The notes below the pieces were generated by a model. The model was not told the DNA's origin, did no database searches, and saw only the letters and a list, made by a program, of their open reading frames with translations. Below are positions 11,004 to 22,227 of a stretch of 64,000 bases of DNA, piece after piece; positions within the stretch are counted from its first letter, which is position 1; each line of letters begins with the position of its first letter. The DNA lies in contig JAKZZE010000014.1 in NCBI GenBank assembly GCA_024220505.1, positions 124,001 to 188,000 of the forward strand, in the 5' to 3' direction. The DNA comes from Rhizopus arrhizus. Lineage: Eukaryota > Mucoromycota > Mucoromycetes > Mucorales > Rhizopodaceae. Position numbers and translations under genes: made by a program.

Positions 11004-14000
11004 ATGCCTGCTACTGCTGCACAACAAAAGAGCGAAATTCAATACAAGAAGATGACAGTTACTGTCTCTGCTAGTGAAGTTGAAACCAACAAGGCTAAAG
11101 AAATCATTACCAAGCTTTCTGCTGCCTCCGATGCTGACCGCGAGTCTGTCGCCGAAGAACTCGCCACATTTGTCAAGTCTAACGGCGTCCTCTCTCTGAA
11201 GCATGCTGGCATTATTGATGCTATTGCTAAGGAATTCGGTAACAAGAAGAACAACGGTGCTCGTTTATCAGCTGTTGCTGCTTTCACTGCTCTTACCAAC
11301 AACAGCATTGAAAGTCAAACCGAGCCCTTCATCATTGCTCTCTTGGCCAACCTTTTGGAACTTCAAGCTGATAAGCAAGCTGCTATCAAGAACGCTGCTG
11401 CTGAAGCTGCCAAGAACTTTGTCACTAAGATGAACCCCAATGCCTGTTCTCTTACTGTTCCCTTCATCCTCGAAGGTCTCGGTAACTCTTGCAAATGGCA
11501 AACCAAGATGCTTTCTCTTGACCTCTTGGTCCTCTTGACCAAGACCCACCCCAAGGAATTCTTTGTTGCTATTCCTGAAGTCATTCCCGTCGTCTCTGAC
11601 TGTATGTGGGATACCAAGGCCGAAGTCAAGAAGCAAGCCACTGAAACCATGTCTTCTATCTGTTCTCTCATTGAAAACAAGGATATTGAACGTTTCATCC
11701 CTGCTGTCATTGGTTGTATCAACCACCCCGAAAACGTCCCTGAAACCATTCACTTGCTCGGTGCCACCACCTTTGTCCAAGAAGTTGACTCTGCTACTTT
11801 GTCCATCATGGTACCTCTCTTGGGTCGTGGTTTGAATGAACGTGCTACTCCTATCAAGCGTAAGGCTGCTTTGATTATTGACAACATGTCCAAGCTTGTC
11901 GATGATCCTGATGTTGCTGCTCCTTTCTTGCCTCTTCTCTTGCCCGCTCTTGAAAAGGTTCAAGATGTTGTTGCTGACCCTGAATGTCGTGGTGTCGTCC
12001 AAAAAGCTCTTGCTACTCTTCAACGTGTTGGTAACCCTGGTACTGAAGTTTTCACCAAGGAACAAAAGAAGGCCAAGGTTGAAACTTCCATCAAGGAACT
12101 CTTGCCTACTGACATTGATGAAGCTTTCGCTCCTACCGTCAAGTTCTTGAATGATGTTGCTCTTGCTCTTTGTGTTTCCAAGAACTTCTTCAAGGATGTC
12201 TGGATCAAGTCTCTTGCTCCCTATGCCAAGTCCTTCTACACTGCTGAAGATGCTGAAGCTCTCGCTTTCTCTGCCTTGAACAAGTGTGAAGAAGCTGTAA
12301 CTCCCAAGGACCCTGAGGAAGAAGATGATGAGGGTGAGGATCTCTGTAACTGTGAGTTCTCTCTTGCTTATGGTGCCAAGATCTTGTTGAACCGTACCGC
12401 TCTCCGTCTTAAGCGTGGTCGTCGTTACGGTCTCTGTGGTGCTAACGGTTGTGGTAAATCCACTCTTATGCGTGCCATTGCCAATGAACAAGTCGAAGGT
12501 TTCCCTCCTCGTTCTGAATTGAAGACTGTCTATGTCGAACACGATATTGATGGTTCCGAAGCCGATACTCCTTTGGTTGACTTCATTCTTGCCTCCGAAG
12601 GTGTTGAAACCAAAGACCCCGAACAAGTCCGTAAGATTCTCCTCGATTACGGTTTCTCTGAACAAATGGTTACTAAAATGGCCATCGGTGAACTTTCTGG
12701 TGGTTGGAAGATGAAGCTTGCTCTTGCTCGTGCCATGTTGATGAACGCTGATATTCTCTTGTTGGATGAACCTACCAATCACTTGGATGTTGTCAACGTT
12801 GCCTGGTTAGAAAACTACCTCCTCGGTTTGAAAACTGTTACCTCCATCATTGTTTCTCACGACTCTGGTTTCTTGGATCACGTCTGTTCCGATATTATTC
12901 ACTACGAACCCAACTACAAGCTCAAACGTTATAAGGGTAACTTGTCCGAATTCGTCAAGAAAGTTCCTCGTGCTGCCTCTTACTACTCTTTGGAAGCCTC
13001 TCAAATCAAGTTCACTTTCCCTGAACCTGGTTACTTGGAAGGTATCAAGACTAAGGAACGTGCTATTTTGAAGATGAAGAACGTTGACTTCCAATACCCT
13101 GGTTCCGACCGTAAGCAATTGATCGACATCTCCATGCAATGTTCTCTTGCTTCTCGTGTTGCTGTCATTGGTCCTAACGGTGCCGGTAAGTCTACCTTGA
13201 TTAAGTTGTTGACTGGTGAAATCGAATCCGAAATTGGTACTGTCTGGAAGCATCCCAACTTGCGTATTGCCTACGTTGCCCAACACGCTTTCCACCATAT
13301 TGAACAACACTTGGACAGCACTCCTAACGAATACATCCAATGGCGTTATGCCACTGGTGAAGATCGTGAAGAACTCGACAAGAACGATCGTATGAACGGT
13401 GAAGCCAACAAGAAGGTCATGGAGCAAGTCTTTGTCATTGATGGTGAAAAGCGTGTGATCGAAGAAATCGTTGGTCGTCGTAAGCTCAAGCAATCTTATG
13501 AATATGAAGTCTCTTGGGTCGGCCGTTCTTCCGTTGATAACACATGGATCTCTCGTCAAAAGCTTGAAGACATGGGTTTCGGTAAGAAGATTGCCGAAGT
13601 TGACTCTGCTGAAGCTGCCAAGATGGGTCTTAACCGTCCCTTGACTGCCAAGGAAATTGAAAAGCACTTGACCGAAGTTGGTCTCGAAGCCGAATTCGCC
13701 ACTCACTCTCGTATCCGTGGTCTTTCTGGTGGTCAAAAGGTCAAGCTTGTCATTGGTGCTGCCATGTGGAATAAGCCTCACATGTTGGTTCTTGATGAAC
13801 CTACCAATTATTTGGATCGTGAATCTCTTGGTGCTTTGGCTATGGCCATTAAGGAATACGGTGGTGGTGTCGTCATTGTTACTCACAACCGTGAATTCTC
13901 TGAAGCTTTGTGTACTGAAGTCTGGAAGGTTGACAACGGTCGTTTGACTCCCTCTGGTCACAACTGGGTCAGCGGTAACGGTTCTACTGCCATTAAGGAA

Positions 14001-14159
14001 CAAGAAGCCGAAGATATGGTTGATGCCCAAGGTAACACCATCAAGGCCGTTGAAAAGAAGAAGAAGTTGACTTCCAAGGAACTCCGTAAGAAGAAGAAGG
14101 AGCGTATGGAACGTCGTAAGCGTGGTGAAGAAGTTTTCTCTGATGAAGATGACTTATAA
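11004..14159 (+). CDS. YEF3: translation elongation factor 3 (eEF3), ABC-F ATPase
   Basis: eEF3 is the fungal ribosome-associated ATPase that promotes E-site tRNA release and late translocation. The start is placed at ATG 11004, giving 1051 residues (family about 1040-1050). An in-frame ATG upstream would add a hydrophobic T-rich leader coded by what looks like UTR. Order seen: N-terminal HEAT repeats (residues ~30-330), ABC1 with Walker A GANGCGKST at ~479, signature LSGGWKMKLALARA and Walker B LLLDEPTNHLD, then ABC2 with GPNGAGKST at ~723. A chromodomain-like insertion (IVGRRKLKQSYEYEV) sits inside ABC2, followed by LSGGQKVKL and LVLDEPTNYLD. The C-terminus is a Lys/Arg-rich ribosome-binding tail ending in EVFSDEDDL. 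It is a single exon, and codon use is strongly biased to C-ending and GGT/CGT codons, unlike its neighbours, as expected for very high expression. Confidence 0.98.
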   Translation: MPATAAQQKSEIQYKKMTVTVSASEVETNKAKEIITKLSAASDADRESVAEELATFVKSNGVLSLKHAGIIDAIAKEFGNKKNNGARLSAVAAFTALTNNSIESQTEPFIIALLANLLELQADKQAAIKNAAAEAAKNFVTKMNPNACSLTVPFILEGLGNSCKWQTKMLSLDLLVLLTKTHPKEFFVAIPEVIPVVSDCMWDTKAEVKKQATETMSSICSLIENKDIERFIPAVIGCINHPENVPETIHLLGATTFVQEVDSATLSIMVPLLGRGLNERATPIKRKAALIIDNMSKLVDDPDVAAPFLPLLLPALEKVQDVVADPECRGVVQKALATLQRVGNPGTEVFTKEQKKAKVETSIKELLPTDIDEAFAPTVKFLNDVALALCVSKNFFKDVWIKSLAPYAKSFYTAEDAEALAFSALNKCEEAVTPKDPEEEDDEGEDLCNCEFSLAYGAKILLNRTALRLKRGRRYGLCGANGCGKSTLMRAIANEQVEGFPPRSELKTVYVEHDIDGSEADTPLVDFILASEGVETKDPEQVRKILLDYGFSEQMVTKMAIGELSGGWKMKLALARAMLMNADILLLDEPTNHLDVVNVAWLENYLLGLKTVTSIIVSHDSGFLDHVCSDIIHYEPNYKLKRYKGNLSEFVKKVPRAASYYSLEASQIKFTFPEPGYLEGIKTKERAILKMKNVDFQYPGSDRKQLIDISMQCSLASRVAVIGPNGAGKSTLIKLLTGEIESEIGTVWKHPNLRIAYVAQHAFHHIEQHLDSTPNEYIQWRYATGEDREELDKNDRMNGEANKKVMEQVFVIDGEKRVIEEIVGRRKLKQSYEYEVSWVGRSSVDNTWISRQKLEDMGFGKKIAEVDSAEAAKMGLNRPLTAKEIEKHLTEVGLEAEFATHSRIRGLSGGQKVKLVIGAAMWNKPHMLVLDEPTNYLDRESLGALAMAIKEYGGGVVIVTHNREFSEALCTEVWKVDNGRLTPSGHNWVSGNGSTAIKEQEAEDMVDAQGNTIKAVEKKKKLTSKELRKKKKERMERRKRGEEVFSDEDDL

Positions 14160-14703
14160 ACAAGAAAAAAACCAAGCGAAATATGTTAGAGTAAATCAAT
14201 TATTGTTTTCTCTGTTTATATTTATTCAATTCCATTTATTCTAAAGCAGTAGCATCATTAATTACCCTAAAATAAAAATAAAAGATTATTTTGTTTCAAA
14301 TGAAGTTTTTTATTGCTTAGAAATGAATGTTCACAAAGATTATGGATTTTCTTTTTGTCTCGCTAAACATTTAAATTGGATGCTTTTCTTAAACAGGTCG
14401 AATTTACTATGTGATGATATTGCTTACAAGCAATCTATCTATATCAATAATCACCAACAAATTCAATTTTCCAATAGGTTATTTCATCGTATTTTGATAC
14501 TATGCAGTAAAAATACACGTTACAAACTTTTAGTTACAACATCGTCATGCTATAATTTATTATATAAAAAAAAGGATTGCAACTAAACATGGAATTGCCT
14601 TTCAAATGACCAATCAACAAAAATCCAAAGGCATTGAAGATAAATACTACCCATTAGATAGCAATGTTTACAATAAAATATCTATAATACAAATAAATAA
14701 AAA
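14160..14703. other. intergenic between eEF3 and the TBC gene (convergent 3' ends)
   Basis: AT-rich; it contains the 3' UTRs of both genes and AATAAA-like words near 14271. Small reading frames here show no family features. Confidence 0.6.
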
Positions 14704-17700
14704 CTATATTTCAAAATGTCCCCACTCATCCATTAGAGTTTCCACTTCTATTTTTTCGCTATCATTTCCAGCATTAGATGACACTGAATGTGATCGACTT
14801 CTCGATGGCTGTTGATTAACGGACAGAGCAGCTTTTGAGGGAGAAAGCGGTGGTTGTGCAAGATGTTGTCCTTGAGCAAATAAATTTTCAAATAATTCTC
14901 GACCTAAACTTTTTTGTCTATCCATTGCTGATTTAGCAAAGTTAAAGCTGTTTTTAAAACCATGATCAAGAAGCATTTCGAGCGATTCATTTATAAGGGC
15001 AACCATACGAAACGAAGGTAGAGTTAGATCAACCACATCTGCTAGTATTGCACTATCTAGCTGTCTGATACGTGTAGATAGTGATATACCATTACTTGCC
15101 ATTGTTAGATCTGCAAGTCTATGCTTCAATGTTGCTTCATCAGGCTGTGATCCTTTCGCGACATCGGATTGCTCACAACTGTGGACAATTAGACTTGTAA
15201 CAGCATCCCAAGCAATGTCTGTATCCTTTAATATGCTTAGTAGCCAGTAAAATTCTTTGCTCATGCTGATAATGTCTTTGCTTGTTAACACACCATCTTT
15301 ATCCTCGTCATACAACTTAAAAAACCAATCCATGTGTGACATGATATCCTATGCAATTTTCTTTTAATAAGCCCATGTTCCTCTCGCCAAGAGATGTACA
15401 TTTATGTACTTACTCCTTGAAGTATTTCACTCATACCAACCACCATCTTTTGAAAATCGATTAGTTCATCTTCATTTCCAGAAAACATTCGATAAAGTCG
15501 ACGAACAAAGCTATCACTCAATTCTTTTGCAACAATAGAATCAGCACTCTTATTTGTAACCTTGATCTTGGCCCAAGGGGTCATAATAGCAAGCATATTT
15601 TGAAATATTTCTCTGTCCATCTTTGATTCTGGTTTACCTCCAGTATCCCTATTAGTATAATATAATGCACCAAAGTATTTATCGTAAATGATGCCAATAT
15701 CTTCCTTTGAAAATCCAGCAGTCTCTTTTAAATGACGAATAACTGTTCGTTTTGTAAAGGATTCAATTCCTGCACCTACTTTGAGCTGGTTCTGTCTTCG
15801 TAGCTCGATTACCATTTCATTAGTCACAAGCGAAAATTCTCTGTACTATAAAGATTGGTAAGTTTGATATCAAACTAAAAACATTTAAAGTTATTTACAG
15901 CAATTAACATCACTTCACTGAATTTCTATACAAATAAACTGTTAAACTTCATGTATTATACATCCTGTCCCCTCCCTCTCCCCCCCCCTTTTTTTTTTTT
16001 TTTACTGTTAGCCTTGTATACTGATTCTGATTTTGATCATTTGGATTTCCTATGGATCGAAAGAAGGATTTCAAAATATCTAAAAAGGCACCATCATCCC
16101 TTGTATCCAGTAATTCTTCTCCATTTATCTTTAAAATAGCCAATCTAATAGATGAAAATATTCAACAAATGCTTTTTCTTTTTTCTTTTTTTTGCAAACT
16201 TACCCAATTTGAAATAAAATCCTTGGTCCTTCCATAAACAGTATATCGAGAACACGAATAGCAAATTCCAAGGGCATCGAATTGACATAAAGACTGAGAA
16301 ACCAAGGCAAACATGCTACAGAGAGTTCTACATCTGTCTTTTTAAAATGCTCCCACAGAATTGGCATCGTTTTCTCTACAAGTCTTTCAAAAATGATTTG
16401 ATCTAACAGAGCACCATACATGCTTGTACTATAATACCCTGGACACATACGATCTACAAGTACATGCAGTAACCAAAATGCTTGTTCTTCTGTCGTATAT
16501 CTAACAGTAAAAAGTAAGCTTTGATAAGGCATAGAGTTTACATGTTTACATTAAAAAAGCAGAAGTAGCAATATTCATTGCTTGGCAGTAGCCCAATTCT
16601 GGATTTTTCCATGCATAAGCAGTCAAAACTCTTCGAAGACGATCAATTCCTTCCGGCGATTGATACCCCGCATACTCAGGCAAAGACCTGTTCAGATCCT
16701 TTTCGATTTCTTCTGTCGCCAATGAACTTTGTCCCTCATATTTCTTTAATATCTCTTCATAAAGACCTTGATTTGCAAATCTTAAATATATTGCCCCTGA
16801 AGCGGCTTCCCAAATCTCGCCTCGAAGTTTATTTGGCAAACCGATACGGACAAGTTTACCAAATGTCTGTAGTTTTATCATTGTCAAATTTCGTCCATTC
16901 TCTATTTACAAATGATTGTGTTTAATTGAGTCTTTTCTTTCAATATCTTTTCATTTTCTTACCTTGAAAATAAACTTTCCATAACCGAGTCTTACTCTTG
17001 TCTTTTGCTTTTTTGGAGTTTTCCGGATAGCCAAATTCTAATCCGAGGCCACCTTTAGGTGCTTCTAAATCAACTTGGCATAAATGCTCTGATTCGCAGG
17101 TGGCCATGAATTTCTTCACCTTCTTGAACTCTGGGATTTGCTTCAATAAAAGACCTTTAAGAGAGTCGCAAAACTGATCGCAGTTTGTTTTTTCTGCCTT
17201 TTTCAGATAGAGATACATTAGCGAATGATATAAAACCTACTTTTTGCTGCAGAGCTTACATGTAACATAAATGTATGTTCAATTTTATGTACAGTGACAA
17301 TGGATACCCCAGAGGTATAAGCGCCCGAGTGTATTTTTTCAACCCGCTTTATAGAATATAAAGGGAATACAACTTTACATAATGGCAAATGCTGCTGAGG
17401 AGCAGGTAGTCTATCTTGCGATTCAAAAGCTATAAAAGTCTGAGACAAATAAATTCGACCTAGCTGGTTTACATAGCCAGGTGGAACTTGAGTCAAGAAG
17501 ATTTGATCACGCTCTGAGCAAGCTGCTTTGGAGTAGGTTGCATCCACAGCTGTCATTAGTTTCTCATTTTCTGGTAGTCTAAACCGTATACAATACGCTT
17601 GATTTCTTTTTTGACTAGCCAAATCGTGTTTTAAAGGACTAGTGGGCTGGTGGGATCGACCTAAAGCTGATGTTGCGCTGGATAGCTCTCTAGAGTGGTG

Positions 17701-18748
17701 AGATTCAGCAGCTAAAAAGTTTGCATCAGTAGAAGCACCAGGAGAATCCATACTTGAGCTTTTTAACCATCTCTGCATAGCCAGGCCAGTCAGTTGGATT
17801 AGCAAATCATATACTTCCTCTCTTTTAAACATATTGGAAAAGTGATACTATTATACTTATTATATCCTTTTATTTTTCATTTATATTCTATCTTTTTCTT
17901 TACCTCTTCTTTATCTTTTGTTATAATTCTTAAACTATCATCAAAAATACCTTTTGATCTTTCTTTTACAAGCTCCTGTACGTCTTTTAGCTCTATCAGT
18001 GTTTTCAATTCTAAGCCGAGTAAGAATGAGTGAAATCCAAGATAATTTTCACTGATATATAACCATCCTTGTCTTGATCGATGCGAACATGAATAATCTA
18101 ATCAGAGCAAAGATAAGTTGTCTTGAATAAACAAAATGGAGTTTACTGTATTTACAGTTTACAAACCGCTCAGAAGGGGGGATATCAAATATCTGTCGAA
18201 AGGTTCTCGATGCGTTTCTAATTTTTTCATCAGACAAGAGTTCGTCAGTGCCAGAATCTTTTAAGATTGGTTACTTTGCAATACTCAAATTTGCTTTTTA
18301 TCTTTTCTTATTCTTACCAACAGCAGTGACAATCATGTCTATTTTCTCAGTTACCCACTGCTCCTTATCAAGTGGGTGATCTATTATCTCAAGTTCAGGC
18401 ATCATATTCTTTTCTATCCAACCCCAGGCTGCTTCAATAGACTGTTCAGAATCTGCAACTGCAATTTGTAAGCATATTGTGTTGACTTCTCTTTGAAATA
18501 GTATTCGATAAGGTGATTGCTTAGTATCAAACCTATTTAACTCTTTTTAGAAACACACATGAATGTAAGGAAATGACTTACACATTAGCAATGGTGCTCA
18601 CAAGATTTCTAAAAAGAGGGTTTCCTGGTGTCGAAGATTTTTGGAGTATGAAATTGTCTTTTTGTAGTATTGTTGTCCAAAATGGAGTTATTGTTATATC
18701 TGTAGGTGTTGGTAGCGTGAATACCTTTTTGATACAAAGACAAGCCAT
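14704..18748 (-). CDS. GRAM-TBC Rab GTPase-activating protein (TBC1D8/9, Gyp2/Mdr1 type)
   Basis: Predicted GTPase-activating protein for a Rab GTPase in membrane trafficking. Eleven minus-strand exons: 18748-18582, 18532-18318, 18257-18156, 18097-17904, 17847-17260, 17197-16963, 16901-16550, 16500-16204, 16144-16006, 15845-15414 and 15348-14704. All are GT-AG and close in frame to 1121 residues. Order: N-terminal GRAM (PYRILFQRE; later FVNYYSCS and [17 protein letters not shown]), second GRAM ([24 protein letters not shown]), then [20 protein letters not shown] and the TBC domain. The TBC domain has [12 protein letters not shown], the arginine-finger segment [20 protein letters not shown] and the glutamine-finger YCQAMN. 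An EF-hand-like loop [12 protein letters not shown] follows near residue 915, and the tail is Ser-rich. Domain order equals animal TBC1D9. The ninth intron (16005-15846) is 160 bp, far longer than the rest, and contains an A15G9-type run. Confidence 0.92.
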
Positions 18749-19142
18749 GTTATGATTTTAAATATATTTTTATTGTCTTTAGCTTACATTGTGGGGTATA
18801 CTGCTGAACTCTGCCATTGCCTAATGTAGAAAAATGAAAAAACAAGCGGAAAAAGAAAAGCGTTGTAATGTTTCCTGCTGGCTTTTCACCTGTAATTGAT
18901 AAAAGCAGTAGATTTTTGAAAATTATGGATTGCATTTTTAGGAAACAGAATATGAAATACTGATTTATTATATAAAATGAGCATAATGACAAGAAAACAT
19001 ATAGTTTTATGTGACCTTTAAGAGTAACATTTCTACTACCACTTCATTTGCTGTACACAAAGAGGGGTCATCAAATTTGCAACAGATTGAAGATGCTTAT
19101 AAAGGTTATTGTTATCAATAATAATAATTTTGTCACTATTTT

Positions 19143-19185
<43 letters not shown>

Positions 19186-20698
19186 TTACAGTTTTTTCGA
19201 TAATTCTTGCGAAGTCCCCATCTTTTTTGGAATCGTTCAAGTTTTTTTTTAAGAGTGGTATACTGTTTTTAAGATATTTGAATACCTCCTGTGCAATGTT
19301 TTGAAACAATAACGAGCCGAATTTTGCCTATGAATTCATCATTTGAGCTGGGTTATAATCATTGTGTCCATACTATACACGGTTTATCAGGGTCGAGGTC
19401 GTTTTCAATTTTCGTGAGTATGCAGGACAAGTGGAATTAATGTTGTCTTTTGGAACCATATGGATATTTATGAAATCGCTTAATAAATGTGTAAAAATAG
19501 TAGGATATAAAATACTCTTGTTAGAGATGTAATGACACATTCATAATTTAGAAGCATTCCTCAGTTTTTGTATAGATACCCTCTATGGCTTTAATTAATA
19601 AGCACTAGTCAAAAATCATAAATGAATCTCTTGATTTGTCTTTTCTAATTGATATCAAAGGATAAAAATATAATATGTACAGTATTATAAAAGATTCTAA
19701 GGTTTAGTATATTTCTTGGAAGGGCCAGATTCAAAAGCGAGTATCTGATAAAGATCCTGAGGATAGTATAAGGGTCGGAATCTTCTTTTGGTGGATAGAA
19801 GGTAACTCGTATCCATTCATAGTATTTGAAAACCTATTTCTTTCTTTTCTTCATTCTTAAAGTGAGCATTGAATAATTTGATTTTTGAAGCATTCCCTTC
19901 ACTGATGACTGATAACACGGAATAACTGTACTACAAATTGTTGCTTGGGTCCTGCCAAATGCACAATATAAGAGTAGCAAATTTCTCTTACCTTAACAGA
20001 AAAAAAGATAGGAAAACCATTTGTGAGCATTTTTGGTGAGTTAATTGACGAAAGGCAGCATCGGTAGATCACACAAGTCACTTACAATACACAAGCCAGA
20101 AGCAGTCAATGAGATTTGGCTCACAATGCACCGGTTTCCAGAAAGCTGAAAATAACTCTCTTCAAAAATACTCATAAATAAACCAAAATCCATCTCTAAT
20201 CATATTTACATAATACTTTTCTTGTACATCAAGGAAAGATATCATTTGCTACCAGTAGTTGTAATAAAAGCATGAAACACTTGCAATTCTTTATTGATTA
20301 TTTTTAAAACTCAGTCTATTTACTATATCTCTTAGAAATAGAAAGCAGTTTAGTATATAGTTAATTGTATAAGCCAGACAAGTCTCGATCACTAAAGTTT
20401 TGGGAAAATGAATTTGTATTTGATTCATGCATAAAATGTGTTTTGAACTCCTGGGTTTCATCCCGACTATGAAAGTCACAATTAAGCCGGATGACAAAGT
20501 TGTGACCCAGCTAGATTTATTGAGCACCTTTACTCAGACTTGTCTCTTACACTCTTTTTCCCCTTTTCTCTATTCACTTTCTTTCACGACCCCTTCCCCT
20601 TTATCGACGTCCTCTTTTCCTTTACCTTTCCCTACCCTATACTTAACCCCTTTTGCTTTTTTTTTTAGTTTTTTATAGCTTTGTATTATATACACATA
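18749..20698. other. long divergent intergenic region TBC/PIN4
   Basis: About 1.95 kb with no supportable gene. It contains the A37 run listed separately. A pyrimidine-rich segment (20540-20680) runs straight into the PIN4 start and probably marks its core promoter and 5' UTR. Confidence 0.6.
19144..19180. repeat. A37 homopolymer
   Basis: Uninterrupted run of A about 400 bp upstream of the TBC gene start. Confidence 0.95.
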
Positions 20699-22067
20699 AT
20701 GTCCACCCCTCTCATGTCTGAAAATACTACGTCTCGGTCTCGCTCTTCTTCTTTTAGACGGGTTTACCGGAATAGCATGGTAATATTTACTTATAGTAAT
20801 GAAAATAGAAAATTAAATAAATTAATGATAGGATGTTGGAAGTGCACCTGGTTCTCGTCCCTCTTCCCGTCCTTCATCTCGTCCTTCATCTCGCCCGCCT
20901 TCTCGTCCTGCTTCACGACCTGTTTCACCCACTCCTATTAACAGTGCAGATTCTGACGATATTATTCCCACTGCTATTGTTATTAAAAATATCCCTTTTT
21001 CTGTAAAGAAAGATGCTCTTTTAAGTAAACTTGTAAGTAACAGGCTTGATAGGGATAAGATGTCAATAGAATAATTTATTTTTTCTTTTAGAGTTCCCTT
21101 GGTGTCCCAGAAGCATTTGCTTTTAACTACCATTTTGATAATGGTATATTTCGTGGTCTTGCTTTTGCAAACTATCGCACACCAGAAGAAACAGAAGAAG
21201 TTGTCAACACGATCAATGGTCTTGAAATCGGAGGCCGTACATTACGTGTGGAATACAAAAAAGTTTTGACTGAAACCGAAATGATGAATAAAAAAAAGGA
21301 AAGAGAATCATCGCAGCCAAATTCACCTTTATTAACTGAACGCAAATTGCCAACTATTCCTGCAAACACTGCTACAACAAACACTCCCGATGAAGGTATA
21401 CATTATGCATTTCAATGACAAGTTGAAAACCTAATCACCCAATTAGAAGCTTTAGATTTGAATGATCCTAATGTTTTGGAACTTTACAGCTACATTTTGC
21501 TTTTTCGTGGGGACCCTGATGGCACTGAACTTGCTTTACCAAAAACCCTTTCTGCCAAAGAACGCAGAAATGCTCATTTAATTGCAGATAAGCTCGGTTT
21601 AGCTCATTACTCGGTAGGGCTTGGATCTGACAGACAGGTTATTATTGAAAAAAGAGGTTCTGTCCCTGCACCTATCATGAGAGTAAGAATGTATAATATT
21701 TTGTTTAGTTTTACTAACATAACCCTAGCTTCAGAACAAAGGCTCTCGAACAAATTTAAGACAAAGTCCAAGTCGTGAGAGATTGAATAATAATAACAAT
21801 AACAGTAATAGTACAGAGAAAGGGAACTATAGAAAATCAATGATGTAAAATCGTATTCATATGTATTGAAAAATGATGACTAAATTACTTTCTTTCAAAA
21901 GGAGTACAAGTACTACGGCAGAAGAAACCAGTTCAACTAGTGTCAACTTTCACCCAATTCGTCAACCAAAAGGACCTGAGCCTGGAAAAGATTTTACTTC
22001 CCGTACAATGAATGAAGTTGACCAACTGGCCGCTATGTTAACGCGCCAACACTTGGGCATTGTTTAA
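20699..22067 (+). CDS. PIN4: RRM-R3H RNA-binding protein, Pin4/Cip1-Cip2 type
   Basis: Relatives are S. cerevisiae Pin4 (G2/M and DNA-damage response, Rad53 target) and S. pombe Cip1/Cip2 (stress mRNA regulation). Six exons: 20699-20779, 20832-21032, 21092-21395, 21447-21682, 21729-21844 and 21902-22067. They close in frame to 367 residues. The N-terminus is Ser/Arg-rich, with a repeated PSSR unit encoded by a short tandem repeat at about 20870-20930. The RRM starts TAIVIKNIPFSVKKDALL and continues FNYHFDNGIFRGLAFANY, which is diagnostic for this family. The R3H-like segment is SAKERRNAHLIADKLGLAHY. The C-terminus has the family motif FHPIRQPKGPEPGKDF. The fourth intron is only 46 bp. The neighbour EDE1 follows 160 bp downstream on the same strand. 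Confidence 0.9.
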
Positions 22068-22227
22068 AAAAAAATGTTATAAAATTTGACCAATGAAATT
22101 TCCTTAATTGTAATTTACTGTTCACTTTCCCTAAAAGTCAATAATGCTTTAACCATTTCATTTTTTCTTTTCTTTTTCTTTTCTTTTCCTTTTTTTATTT
22201 TTCTTTTTCTTTTTTTTAAAAACAGTC

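Noticed and set aside
11268..12782. 504-codon open frame antisense to eEF3
   Set aside because: It is the mirror of strong codon bias in eEF3, which avoids codons that would create antisense stops. Composition is Thr/Asn/Leu-rich with no family features.
12807..14030. 407-codon open frame antisense to eEF3
   Set aside because: Same codon-bias shadow as the previous one; the sense strand carries a fully recognisable ABC-F domain.
14323..14815. Small plus-strand frames between eEF3 and the TBC gene
   Set aside because: AT-driven open stretches without splice sites or family motifs; they lie in the convergent 3' UTR region and partly over the TBC last exon.
20871..20935. Short tandem repeat near the PIN4 start as a CRISPR-like or satellite array
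   Set aside because: It is an in-frame coding microsatellite for PSSR units inside PIN4 exon 2.
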